64,000 nt of DNA from Sphingosinicella terrae (GTDB taxonomy: Bacteria; Pseudomonadota; Alphaproteobacteria; Sphingomonadales; Sphingomonadaceae). Position numbers and translations under genes: made by a program. The DNA is taken from NCBI RefSeq assembly GCF_003347635.1, contig NZ_QDFY01000001.1, positions 682,001 through 746,000 on the forward strand, written 5' to 3'. The first letter of the stretch is position 1. Each line of letters starts with the position of its first letter. Positions 35,763 to 44,120 of the stretch are shown one piece after another. The notes below the pieces were generated by a model. It was not told where the DNA came from and did not search any database. It worked only from the letters and a program-made list of their open reading frames with translations.

Positions 35763-35797
35763 GTTATCGCCATTGTCGAATTTTGAAGAGGCCCAGG

Positions 35798-36181
35798 ATG
35801 TTCCGTCACCCGATCGGCATCGCCCCAGCCGATATCGATCATATGGGGCATGTGAACAATTCGGTCTATCTGCGCTGGGTGCAGGAGGCCGTCACCCGCT
35901 ACTGGGAGAAGGTCGCCCCCGCCGAGGCCGTCGCCTCGCACCTCTGGGTCGCGCTCAAGCACGACATCACCTACCGCAAGCCGGCCTTCCTCACCGACGC
36001 GGTCGTCGCCGACGTCATGGCCGAGCAGATGCAGGGCGCGAGGGCCTTCTTCAGCACCGTCATCCGTCGCGGCGAGGAAGTCATCGCCGAGGTCAAGAGC
36101 AGCTGGTGCTGTCTCGACGCCGGTTCGAAGCGGCCGGCGCGGCTGGCCCGCGAGGTCGTGGCGAGGTTCCTTCCGGAATAG
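35798..36181 (+). CDS. Acyl-CoA thioesterase (4-hydroxybenzoyl-CoA thioesterase fold)
   Basis: Hot-dog-fold thioesterase, 127 residues. The active-site motif DIDHMGHVNNSVYLRWVQEA near 13-32 is the 4HBT signature, with Asp15 as probable nucleophile or base. It hydrolyses an acyl- or aroyl-CoA of unknown identity in the cytoplasm. The ATG at 35798 has an AGAGG upstream; an in-frame TTG at 35783 would add five residues. It is monocistronic by spacing. Confidence 0.9.
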   Translation: MFRHPIGIAPADIDHMGHVNNSVYLRWVQEAVTRYWEKVAPAEAVASHLWVALKHDITYRKPAFLTDAVVADVMAEQMQGARAFFSTVIRRGEEVIAEVKSSWCCLDAGSKRPARLAREVVARFLPE

Positions 36182-36277
36182 GATTGCGCCCGCCCGCCGC
36201 CAACGTCCTCGGCTCCTGGACTGTTCGGGCGACCATAGCTGTGCTATTCGGCTATGTCAGCTGACAGGAGACGCGTC

Positions 36278-36811
36278 ATGCGCCGTGCATTCCTCGCGAC
36301 CGTCCTTCTCACCTTCGCCGCTGCCCAGGCCAGCGCTCAGGTAACGCCGCGCAACGCGCCGCGCGAGACGAGCTGGGGCAAGCCCGGCGTGAGCCTCGAG
36401 CAATATCATTCCGACGGAATCACCTGCGCTCGGATTGCGGTCAATCAGGACATCACCAGCACCGACCAGGTCAGGACCCTCATCCGGGCCTCGCGCGCGC
36501 TGGACAATGCGGCGCAGGCAAGCTGGGTCACCGGGCCGTCGGCGACCGACGCTGCCTCCCCCGTCGCGGTCAACACGGATCTCAACCGGACGATGGAGGC
36601 TTACCGCGTCGACCGGCAGATCCGGGAACTCTCCGACATGCAATATGACACGCTGGCCGTCTGCCTTCGCGAGCTCGGCTACCGCCAGTTCCGGCTGACC
36701 GAGCCTCAGCAGCGGGAGCTGCGGCGGCTGCGACAGGGCAGCTCCGAGCGCCGCGCCTTCCTGCACCGGCTGGGCAGCGACGCCCAGGTGCTGGAGAGCC
36801 AGGGGCTCTGA
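36278..36811 (+). CDS. Secreted hypothetical protein
   Basis: I do not recognise a family. The 177-residue product starts with a clear signal peptide (MRRAFLATVLLTFAAAQASAQ) and is otherwise soluble, mostly helical, with many Arg/Gln residues (RELRRLRQGSSERRAF). Two cysteines (DGITCARIAV and LAVCLRELGY) are the only ones in the mature part and could form a disulfide. CAGGAGA 8 nt ahead supports the ATG at 36278 rather than one at 36254. Location would be periplasm or outside. Confidence 0.75.
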   Translation: MRRAFLATVLLTFAAAQASAQVTPRNAPRETSWGKPGVSLEQYHSDGITCARIAVNQDITSTDQVRTLIRASRALDNAAQASWVTGPSATDAASPVAVNTDLNRTMEAYRVDRQIRELSDMQYDTLAVCLRELGYRQFRLTEPQQRELRRLRQGSSERRAFLHRLGSDAQVLESQGL

Positions 36812-36865
36812 CAGTCGTCGGCCCGGATCAGCGGCGCGCGAGCCGTCGCCTGTGGACGGGCCGGT

Positions 36866-38284
36866 TCACGAAGCGGCAGCGTCGCGGGCGATCTGCTCCA
36901 GCCGGGCCTGGATCTCGGCTTCCGGAAGCCACCGGCCGCGCACCATGACGCCGACCCGGCGCTGCACGTTGTCGAGATCCTCGAGCGGGTTGGCCTCGAG
37001 CAGGATCAGATCGGCGCGGCGCCCGGGCGCCACCGTCCCGAATGCGTCCGGCGTGCCGAAATAACGCGCGGGATTTCGCGTGCCCGATTCCAGCACGGCA
37101 TAGGGGCTGAGCCCGGCCGCGGCCATCATCCCCATCTCGTGATGGATGGAGAATCCCGGCACGTTGAAGAATTGCGGGGCGTCGGATCCGAGGGCGATCG
37201 GGGCGCCGGCCTCGTGAAGCGCATGAAGGAGACGTCGGCGAAGATCGACCAGCGCACGCGCCGCCTCGGGCTGGAACGTCGCGCTGGCCTGAAATTCGCG
37301 TTTCGCCTGCGCCCAGCCGTCGAGCACGCGCCGGGGCATGTAGCGCATCTCAGGCCGCCGGATCATGGCCTCGCCAGGCTCGGATGAGGCGAGATGCTCG
37401 ACGAGGCTCAAGGTGGGCACATTCCAGGTCCCTGCCGCCACGGTGCGCGCGACGGCATCGGCGATGCGGCCCTCGTCGATCAGGCCGACCCAGCCGCTGC
37501 CGAAGAAGCCGGGCTCCTGCCCGGCCGGGATCCGGTCTTGCGGGACCATGAACTCTACATAGCGGTCGAAATGATCGATCGACGCCTGCCGAGCCTCCAG
37601 CGCACCGACCAGGCCCACATCCTGCGGGATGTGCCCGCCGAACGGCAGGCCGATCGCATGCGCCTCCTCCGCCATCGCCCCATAGGCGTCCCGCGGCAGG
37701 CTGCCGATCTTGATCAGATCGTAGCCGCTTTGGCGGTGCTGGCGGACGATCGCGCGGGCGGCCTCCGGCGTCGCCGCCGCTTCCGCGCTCAGCCAGGGGC
37801 TGGCGGCATGGAGCGTCGGCCCGAGCAGATCGCCGCCGGCGATGCGCTCGCGCAGCGCCAGCAGCCCAGGATGGCCTGCCATGCTGCGGACGGTGGTCAC
37901 GCCGTTGGCGACGTAAAGGAACAGGACATCCTCGGCATAGCCCGGATCTTCGGGGCCCGGCACGTGCCCGTGCATCTCGGCCAGACCGGGCATCAGCCAG
38001 CGTCCGGCAGCATCGATCCGCCGCGCGTCCGCCGGCACCTGCGCCGCGGCGGCCGGCTCTACGGAGACGATCCGGCCGTCGCGAACGATCACGACCTGGT
38101 TCTCGAGCACTCGCTCGCGGTCCATCGGGATGACGTTCACGCCGACGAAGGCGGTCGTGCCTCCCGGAGCTTCGCCGGGCTGGGCACAGGCCGTCGAGCC
38201 CAAGGCGGACAGGCATAGCCCGATCAGGGCGAGGAAGGACCTGAGGCTCTGGCGGACGGAATCGCGGGAACGCTGGCGGGACAT
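36866..38284 (-). CDS. Metal-dependent amidohydrolase, predicted lipoprotein
   Basis: Amidohydrolase-superfamily enzyme, 472 residues, of the imidazolonepropionase/prolidase-like group. Metal ligands are visible: HGH in GLAEMHGHVPGPED, the bridging Lys in DLIKIGSLP, His in FGGHIP and IDHFDRY, and Asp in LGSDAPQFF. The N terminus carries a signal with a STAC lipobox (LCLSALGSTAC), so it acts outside the cytoplasm. Related secreted enzymes include dipeptidases and lactonases; substrate not determinable here. It is convergent with the preceding secreted orphan. Confidence 0.88.
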   Translation of the reverse strand: MSRQRSRDSVRQSLRSFLALIGLCLSALGSTACAQPGEAPGGTTAFVGVNVIPMDRERVLENQVVIVRDGRIVSVEPAAAAQVPADARRIDAAGRWLMPGLAEMHGHVPGPEDPGYAEDVLFLYVANGVTTVRSMAGHPGLLALRERIAGGDLLGPTLHAASPWLSAEAAATPEAARAIVRQHRQSGYDLIKIGSLPRDAYGAMAEEAHAIGLPFGGHIPQDVGLVGALEARQASIDHFDRYVEFMVPQDRIPAGQEPGFFGSGWVGLIDEGRIADAVARTVAAGTWNVPTLSLVEHLASSEPGEAMIRRPEMRYMPRRVLDGWAQAKREFQASATFQPEAARALVDLRRRLLHALHEAGAPIALGSDAPQFFNVPGFSIHHEMGMMAAAGLSPYAVLESGTRNPARYFGTPDAFGTVAPGRRADLILLEANPLEDLDNVQRRVGVMVRGRWLPEAEIQARLEQIARDAAAS

Positions 38285-38373
38285 AGGTTCGCCTCCTGTC
38301 GGTTCCTGGCGATCCTAGGCAGCGCCGGGCCCGCGGGCAAGGAAGTGGAAGAGACGACCGCCGACCGCGGCGG

Positions 38374-38775
38374 TCAGATCCAGTGGAACAATGCCGGCCA
38401 GAGGATCATCGCGATGCCGACGCAGCTGGCGAGGAAGATGAGGGTACGGATCCTCGGGATGCCCGCGGCATAGACGGGGAGATAGAGGATGCGGGCGCCG
38501 AGCCAGGTCAGGGCGCCGATCTCCGTCCAGGACGTGCTGAGGCCGGCGATGCTGACGATCAGGATGGCCGCCGCGGCGATCGGAAAGGTCTCGAAATAAT
38601 TGGCCTGCGCCCGGGCGAGGCGGCCGACGATCGGCTCGGGCGGCGGCAGCGTCTCGTCGCGCGCGCCCATGTTCCATGCGACCCCATATTGCCGCGTCTT
38701 CACCCGTACCGCGGCGAAGATGTGGGCGACGCCGAGGACGCAGCCCCAGGCGAGGACGATGAGCTCGATGTTCAT
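38374..38775 (-). CDS. MAPEG-family membrane protein
   Basis: A 133-residue protein with four predicted membrane helices, of the MAPEG family (membrane-associated eicosanoid/glutathione metabolism). The loop RLARAQANYFETFPIAAAAIL carries the conserved RxxxNxxE-F motif. GGAGG 7 nt upstream fixes the ATG at 38773-38775 (MNIELIVLAW), although the frame is open further. Bacterial MAPEG proteins may have glutathione transferase or peroxidase activity; that is a family expectation. Confidence 0.9.
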   Translation of the reverse strand: MNIELIVLAWGCVLGVAHIFAAVRVKTRQYGVAWNMGARDETLPPPEPIVGRLARAQANYFETFPIAAAAILIVSIAGLSTSWTEIGALTWLGARILYLPVYAAGIPRIRTLIFLASCVGIAMILWPALFHWI

Positions 38776-38902
38776 GGGGCCGCCTCCCTGTTCGATGAGA
38801 CTATCGGCGAGGATGAGGAGTGCGTCCAGAGGGAGGTGCGCCATCGGACGGAGCGGCATGTGGTCCGAGCGAAGCCACGATCGGGAGGCGCGGCGCGGCC
38901 GG

Positions 38903-39023
<121 letters not shown>

Positions 39024-39152
39024 ACGGCGCCTAGGTAGGGCGTCGGCGACGGCCCGGCAACTCGGATCGTTCGGGTGTTGCGTAGAGCAGCGATGGAGCG
39101 GCCTCCTGTACGCCCGCACTGGGGCAAACAGCGCAGGCGCCGTCTACGGTTC

Positions 39153-39227
39153 TGGTGGGCCCGGCAGGATTCGAACCCGCAACCTAGCCGTTATGAGCGG
39201 CCGGCTCTACCATTGAGCTACAGGCCC
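39153..39227 (-). tRNA. tRNA-Ile2 (anticodon CAT, to be lysidinylated)
   Basis: The cloverleaf is complete: acceptor GGGCCTG/CGGGCCC, anticodon stem GGCCG/CGGCT with loop CTCATAA (CAT at 39193-39195), T arm GGTTCGAATCC, discriminator A, encoded CCA. The CAT anticodon could mean Met or Ile2; the C4-G69 and C5-G68 pairs are recognition elements for TilS, and the initiator-type mismatch at position 1-72 is absent, so Ile2 reading AUA is the better call. Confidence 0.85.
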
Positions 39228-39300
39228 TTACCCCGAAGCCTCGTGCTCGATAGCGAATGCCGGAGAGGGCCGCCACAAATTCGTTCGACCGAAGGGCCTT

Positions 39301-40995
39301 TCAGGCACCGCCCTCGCCCTGACCCGCCGCCGGCGGGGCCTCGACCAGCGTCGGCAGGAAGAGCGAGATGCGCTCTTCGCCGATCAGGAGGGCGCCGCCG
39401 ACCGCCTCGGCGAGATTGCGCACCAGCCGCAGCGCGAAGCCGAGGCCGAGCGCCGGAGCGTCCGGCCAGTCGCCGTCCGGGCTGTATCCCGGATCGAGCA
39501 AAGCGCGCTCGTCGAGCCCATCGATCGCCTGCGGACGATCGAGCGAAAGGCACAGCATCGGCCGGCCGCCGCGCGACGCGGTGGCAAAGGCGCAGGCAAT
39601 CGTCTCGCCGGAGGCGGCCAGGCCGATGGTCGCCGCGAACAGCCGCGAGAACATCCGCTCCGCCGTCGCCGCCTCGACCTCGGCCGGCGGCAGCCCGGCT
39701 GCGAGGTCGAGGGTCAGGCGGGTGCCGCGCTGGGCGGCGAGCCGCCCGTAGGATTCGTGGAGGCGGCCGAGCAGGGTGCCGGCGTCGACCGCGCCGGAAT
39801 CCATTGCGAGCCGGTCGGTCTCTAGGCGCGCCGCCGTGTCGAGATCGTCAACCGCGGACAGGAGCCGCCGCGCCTGGTCCATGATGCCGGCCGCCCGGCC
39901 GCGATAAGTGGCTGCCGCAGGACCCATATATTGGCCCTCGATCATCTCGGCGAAGCCGACGATCGCATTCAAGGGCGTCCGCAGCTCATGGACCAGCTGG
40001 CGCAGCGCATCGGGCGGGAGGCGGGTGCCGAACAGGCCGGTGGGCGGCGCCTCGGCGGCGGCATGGGCGATCTCGTCGAGGCGAGGCCGGCGCGCGGTGC
40101 CGCGATAGCCCAGGAAGCTGCCGCGATGGGGATCGAAGAAAGGCACCCCGGAAATCCGCCAGTCGCCCGAGGCCGGGCCTTCGCCGGCGACGCTGAAGCG
40201 GGCGTCGCGAAACGGCGACCTCTTTTCGAAGGCCCCCGCGGCCTGGCCGTCGACGCCGAACTGGCCGAGCGCGGCAATGGTGGCGATGCTCTGTCCGACC
40301 AGCGGCTCACGCGGCGCCCCCTCGATCCACCGCATGATGCCGTCGGCGCCGGTCTCCCAGCGAAAGCCGTCGGCAGGAGCCGCCTCTCGCGCCGCGCGAT
40401 GGGCTTCGCGCTCGCCATCCTGACGCCGGCGATACGCCTCGATCCGATCGACCAGCTCCTGGATCTGGGACTCTTCGGCCTCAGCCCCGGCGGAGGCCGG
40501 CGGCGCGGCTTCGCCGGAAGGCGGGGCCGCGGGAGCATGAGCGGCGAGCCCTTCCTTCTTCTCGATCACCAAGTCGCTCGCACCGAAGGCGGCCAGTGCG
40601 TGGCGGACCTCCGGCGCGAGGTCGCGGCGGTGCCTCAGCAGCGAACGCGCCGTGGGGCCGAGGCGCGGCAGCAAGGAAAGCCACTCGCCGGGCTCGAGCC
40701 GGACTCCGGCGAGCAGCGGCCCCGAGACGAACGGGGTGTCCTCGGCGAAATAGGCGACGAGATCCGGAGCGACGCCGAGACCGACCAGGGCGCAGGCCGC
40801 TTCGCGTCTGAGCGCGGGAGCAATCGCGATGCGATGCTCGCGCAGCCAGACGAAGGCGCTGCCGCTTTCGTCCAGGTCGGCGCCGGCACGGCCCTGGGCG
40901 AGAAGGTCGACGAGCTGGCGCCACTGCGCCGCAAGCCGCTCCGGACGGTCGGCCGGCTGCGCCAGGACGGTGGCGATGGTGTCGTCGAAGCGCAT
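39301..40995 (-). CDS. Histidine-kinase-like protein with degenerate ATPase domain
   Basis: A 564-residue soluble protein. Residues about 1-150 are helical and resemble HEAT-type repeats (DUF2336-like), then an Ala/Pro/Glu-rich linker, a PAS-like domain (about 210-300), and a HisKA box with His336 in LVHELRTPLNAIVGFAEMI. The C-terminal ATPase region (about 410-555) keeps a G2-like LGLGFALRLVRNLAEAVGG but lacks the N-box Asn (MFSRLFAATIGLAASGE) and a DxGxG motif. It may therefore be a phosphotransfer or scaffold protein rather than an active kinase. There is no membrane segment. It is monocistronic. Confidence 0.85.
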   Translation of the reverse strand: MRFDDTIATVLAQPADRPERLAAQWRQLVDLLAQGRAGADLDESGSAFVWLREHRIAIAPALRREAACALVGLGVAPDLVAYFAEDTPFVSGPLLAGVRLEPGEWLSLLPRLGPTARSLLRHRRDLAPEVRHALAAFGASDLVIEKKEGLAAHAPAAPPSGEAAPPASAGAEAEESQIQELVDRIEAYRRRQDGEREAHRAAREAAPADGFRWETGADGIMRWIEGAPREPLVGQSIATIAALGQFGVDGQAAGAFEKRSPFRDARFSVAGEGPASGDWRISGVPFFDPHRGSFLGYRGTARRPRLDEIAHAAAEAPPTGLFGTRLPPDALRQLVHELRTPLNAIVGFAEMIEGQYMGPAAATYRGRAAGIMDQARRLLSAVDDLDTAARLETDRLAMDSGAVDAGTLLGRLHESYGRLAAQRGTRLTLDLAAGLPPAEVEAATAERMFSRLFAATIGLAASGETIACAFATASRGGRPMLCLSLDRPQAIDGLDERALLDPGYSPDGDWPDAPALGLGFALRLVRNLAEAVGGALLIGEERISLFLPTLVEAPPAAGQGEGGA

Positions 40996-41131
40996 CCTCG
41001 ATCCCGGCCGTCAGAGGCTCTCACGCGGTGGAAATCACGAGGTAGACCCGGGGAGCCGGGCGCGGAAGGGGCGAATTGATCCCGTCGCAATTCGGGACGG
41101 TCGGGACGGCAGGCCGCTCTTCCGGAATCGA

Positions 41132-41161
41132 GAAGGGCGCCGGATCGCTCCGGCGCCCTTC
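41132..41161. terminator. 13-bp perfect hairpin terminator
   Basis: GAAGGGCGCCGGA (41132-41144), a TCGC loop, then the exact complement (41149-41161). It lies 20 bp beyond the stop of the polyQ TPR-like gene, in the path of its transcription, and is a strong candidate terminator; there is no long T-run. Confidence 0.7.
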
Positions 41162-41181
41162 CCTATCGGTGCTGCGCGCCG

Positions 41182-42498
41182 TCAGCCGCGCCGCTGGAGC
41201 CAGAGCAGCCAGAGATTGGCAAGCTCCGTGCGCGGGCCCGTGATCGCGCGGAAAGCGGCCTCGGCTTCCGCCCGCTGTCCGGCTTGCGCGAGCGCCGCGC
41301 CGAGACGGTTATTGACGAGGTTGGCGTCGACGCCGCCCTTCTGCAGGGCGGCGCGATAGAGCTCGGCCGCCTGCGCGTAATCGCCATAACCGTAGAAGGC
41401 GTCGCCGACGCGAAGCGCGCGACGGCCGTCATTGCCGCCCATCGCCGCGGACTTCTCCTGGGCGAGCGAGGCGCGATCTTCCTGGACACGGCCGCTTGCG
41501 GCCTGCAGCATCTGCCGGGCATAACCGGTGTTGCCGGCGCTGATCGCGTTGCGGGCCAAGCCTTCTTCGAGGGCCGACTTGACCTCTCCGAAGATGGCCG
41601 CGCTGTTGGCGGCCTCCGCATATTCGACATAGTCGCGCTCGCTGGTGAGCGCCTGGGCGGCGCGCATCAGCCGATAGATGTCGAGATGCTGGTCCTCGCC
41701 GACATTGTTGAGCTCGCGATAGATGACGATCGTGTCGTGCCAGAGCTGCGGGGTCGGATTGGCGGCGAGCAGCTCACGCGCCTGGCCGAGCGCCTCCGGG
41801 CTGCGGGCGCGGAAGGAGAGCGCCAGCACCTGGCGTCGCCACAGCTCCGGCACCTCGCCACCGGCCTGCTGGCGGGCCTGGATCGCCTGCTGGTAGAGCC
41901 GCAGGGCCGCGGCGCTGTCGCGCTCGACCCGGCTCTGGGCGACGAGCGCCATCACTTCGGGATCGTTCGGCGCCACCTCGAGCAGGCGGTTGAACGCCTG
42001 GTCCATCTTGGCATTGTCATTGGCGGCGGCGGCGAGACGGCCCTGCTCCTCATAGAGCGCGCGAAGCTCGGTCTGCGGGGCACCACCGGAGGCGATCATC
42101 GCGTCTATGCCCTGGGCGCGCAACTGGGCATCGTTGAGACCGATGCCGACAACGCGCTGAATCTGACCGACGAGGAAGCGGGCATCGGCGCCTTGGGCCG
42201 CTGCCTGCGCCGCCGGGAGCGCCGCCTGTGCGGCAGCCCAGTTCTGGGCGCGCGCCGCCTCGGACAGCGGCACCAGCGCTTCGCGTTCAGCGCGGCTCAG
42301 CTGGAATTCGCGGCCGGCCGCATTGGTCGCGGTCGTCTGCTGGTCCTGATCCTGCTGCTGTTGCTGCTGCTGGTTCGGCTGCGAGCGCTGCCGGTTGCGC
42401 AGCGATTCGAACGCCTGGGCGTCGGCCGGCGCCGGATAGGCCAGCACGGCTCCACCCGTGATGAGCGCTGCGGTCAGCGCCGCCATCGAAGCTTTCAT
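41182..42498 (-). CDS. Secreted TPR-like repeat protein with poly-Gln tract (paralogue 1)
   Basis: A 438-residue exported protein: signal peptide of about 28 residues (ending PADAQA), then a Gln-rich low-complexity segment (residues about 40-54, with runs of seven Q), then helical repeats of TPR character, such as FNRLLEVAPNDPEVMALVAQSR and the C-terminal GDYAQAAELYRAALQKGG. The last 90 residues are almost identical in pattern to the adjacent gene (42543-43835), so the two are tandem duplicates. TPR proteins in the periplasm usually scaffold protein complexes; no partner is evident. Start ATG 42496-42498. Confidence 0.85.
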   Translation of the reverse strand: MKASMAALTAALITGGAVLAYPAPADAQAFESLRNRQRSQPNQQQQQQQDQDQQTTATNAAGREFQLSRAEREALVPLSEAARAQNWAAAQAALPAAQAAAQGADARFLVGQIQRVVGIGLNDAQLRAQGIDAMIASGGAPQTELRALYEEQGRLAAAANDNAKMDQAFNRLLEVAPNDPEVMALVAQSRVERDSAAALRLYQQAIQARQQAGGEVPELWRRQVLALSFRARSPEALGQARELLAANPTPQLWHDTIVIYRELNNVGEDQHLDIYRLMRAAQALTSERDYVEYAEAANSAAIFGEVKSALEEGLARNAISAGNTGYARQMLQAASGRVQEDRASLAQEKSAAMGGNDGRRALRVGDAFYGYGDYAQAAELYRAALQKGGVDANLVNNRLGAALAQAGQRAEAEAAFRAITGPRTELANLWLLWLQRRG

Positions 42499-42542
42499 CG
42501 AAAATCGTCTCCTGTCGTGCGGGGGGTCATGTTCATCTGCCG

Positions 42543-43835
42543 TCAGGCGGGGCGGCGGGCCAGCCAGACCAGCCAGAAGCCGGCGAGGTCGGCGCGTGGC
42601 CCGGTGACGGCCCGAAGCGCCGTCTCCGCCTCTGCGCGCTGTCCGGCCAAAGCCAGTGCCGCGCCGAGCCGCGTATTGACGAGATTGGGGTCCTCGCCGC
42701 CTTTTTGAAGGGCAGCGCGGTAGAGCTCGGCCGCTTCCGCATATTGGCCGAAGCCGAAATGGGCGTCGCCCGCCTCGCGGGCCGGAGTACCGGTCGCCGC
42801 GGCGAGCGCCTGGGTGCGAAGGCGCCCGAGACCTGAGCGCGCGGTCGTCGCCTTGCGGTTGTTGGACGTGTTGAGCTGGCGCACGCGCGGCTCGGTCGAG
42901 GAAAGCATGCCGCGCTCGACACCTTCGTCGAGCACTGCCTTGACCTCGTCGGCATAGGTGGTCGCATTGCCCGGCATGGCCCGACCGAGCGCCTCGGCGA
43001 ACTCGAGATAATCGCGCTCGCCGGCGAGGGCGCCGACGGCCCTGAGCAGGCGCCGGACGTCGAGGTCGAGCGCAGGATCGGCCTGGACCGCGCGCTGATA
43101 GACCATCATCGCGTCACGCCAGTTGGCGGGGTTTGGATAAGCGGCCACCATCTCCCGCGCGAGGGCGACGCCCTGCGGGCCGAGATTGTGATCGAAGGCC
43201 AAGGCGACGGCCCGCTTGTACCAGCTTTCCGGCACCGGCTGGCCAGCGGCACGCTGAAGCTCGATCGCCCGCTGGAGCAAGGTGACGGATTCAGCGAACT
43301 GGGCCTGCGCCTCCGCATTGCGGCCGCCGCGGACGAGCGCCGAGCCGATCTGCGACTTCATCTGGGCATATTCGGCGGTGACTGCGGCGTTCTGCGGATC
43401 GAGCTCGACGGCGCGGGCGAGCAGACGCTCGGCCTGATTGTGCTGACCCGCATAGAAGGCCCGCGCCGCCTGGTTGGCGAGCAGCGACGGCATCTCCTCG
43501 CGGGTCGCGAGTCCGCTACTGACCAGCGCGTCGACCGCCTGGCCCGTCATCTGGGCGTCCTGCCGGGCACGGCCGATCTCGAGCTGGTAATGGGCGAGAG
43601 CATGACGCGCATCGTTGCTCTGCGCCGCCGCCCGCGCCGCCGCCAAGGCCGCGTCCTGGGCGGCGCGATCGGTGCCGCGCGCGGCCGCCTCCAGCGCCTG
43701 CAGCGCCTGCCGTTCGTCGCGGGTGAGGGAGACGGTGTGACCGGCGGGCGCCGGCTGGGCCAGGCCGGGAGAAGCGAGGATCGCCGCGCCGCAGACCATC
43801 GATGCCGCCGTCAGCGCCAACTTCGAAACCCTCAT
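42543..43835 (-). CDS. Secreted TPR-like repeat protein (paralogue 2)
   Basis: A 430-residue exported helical-repeat protein, paralogous to the downstream gene. It has a signal peptide ending SPGLAQ (about residue 27), repeats with the TPR pattern (AERLLARAVELDPQNAAVTAEYAQM), and a C terminus GQYAEAAELYRAALQKGGEDPNLVNTRLGAALALAGQRAEAE matching its neighbour. There is no poly-Gln tract. GGGAG upstream supports the ATG at 43833-43835. It stands 44 bp ahead of paralogue 1 and is likely co-transcribed. It is divergent from gyrA across 285 bp that hold no recognisable gene. Confidence 0.85.
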   Translation of the reverse strand: MRVSKLALTAASMVCGAAILASPGLAQPAPAGHTVSLTRDERQALQALEAAARGTDRAAQDAALAAARAAAQSNDARHALAHYQLEIGRARQDAQMTGQAVDALVSSGLATREEMPSLLANQAARAFYAGQHNQAERLLARAVELDPQNAAVTAEYAQMKSQIGSALVRGGRNAEAQAQFAESVTLLQRAIELQRAAGQPVPESWYKRAVALAFDHNLGPQGVALAREMVAAYPNPANWRDAMMVYQRAVQADPALDLDVRRLLRAVGALAGERDYLEFAEALGRAMPGNATTYADEVKAVLDEGVERGMLSSTEPRVRQLNTSNNRKATTARSGLGRLRTQALAAATGTPAREAGDAHFGFGQYAEAAELYRAALQKGGEDPNLVNTRLGAALALAGQRAEAETALRAVTGPRADLAGFWLVWLARRPA

Positions 43836-44120
43836 GAATGGCGTCTCCCTGATCCGCCCGCGACGGTCGCGGGCGGTGGCTTCTACCGTCATTGCCACGG
43901 GCTTTCTAGGGGCCGGGCAATGAACGCCCCTTGAACTGCGGCAGGCCGAAAGCCGGCGCGAAAGCAACGACTTGCCGGATGCCCGACGGAGGCGCCCGCG
44001 ATGCCGTTCCTCGCGCGCGCAGGCGTGCGCGCGGGGTGGCGCCCGCCCGCCCCTTCGGCTAGAGCCGGTCCGCACGCCGCGCCTCGCGGCGCTCGACGCC
44101 CATAGAATCAGGAACCCAAA

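Noticed and set aside
39153-39227. Elongator or initiator tRNA-Met from the CAT anticodon
   Set aside because: The acceptor has C4-G69 and C5-G68 pairs read by TilS and lacks initiator features, so tRNA-Ile2 fits better, though not with certainty.
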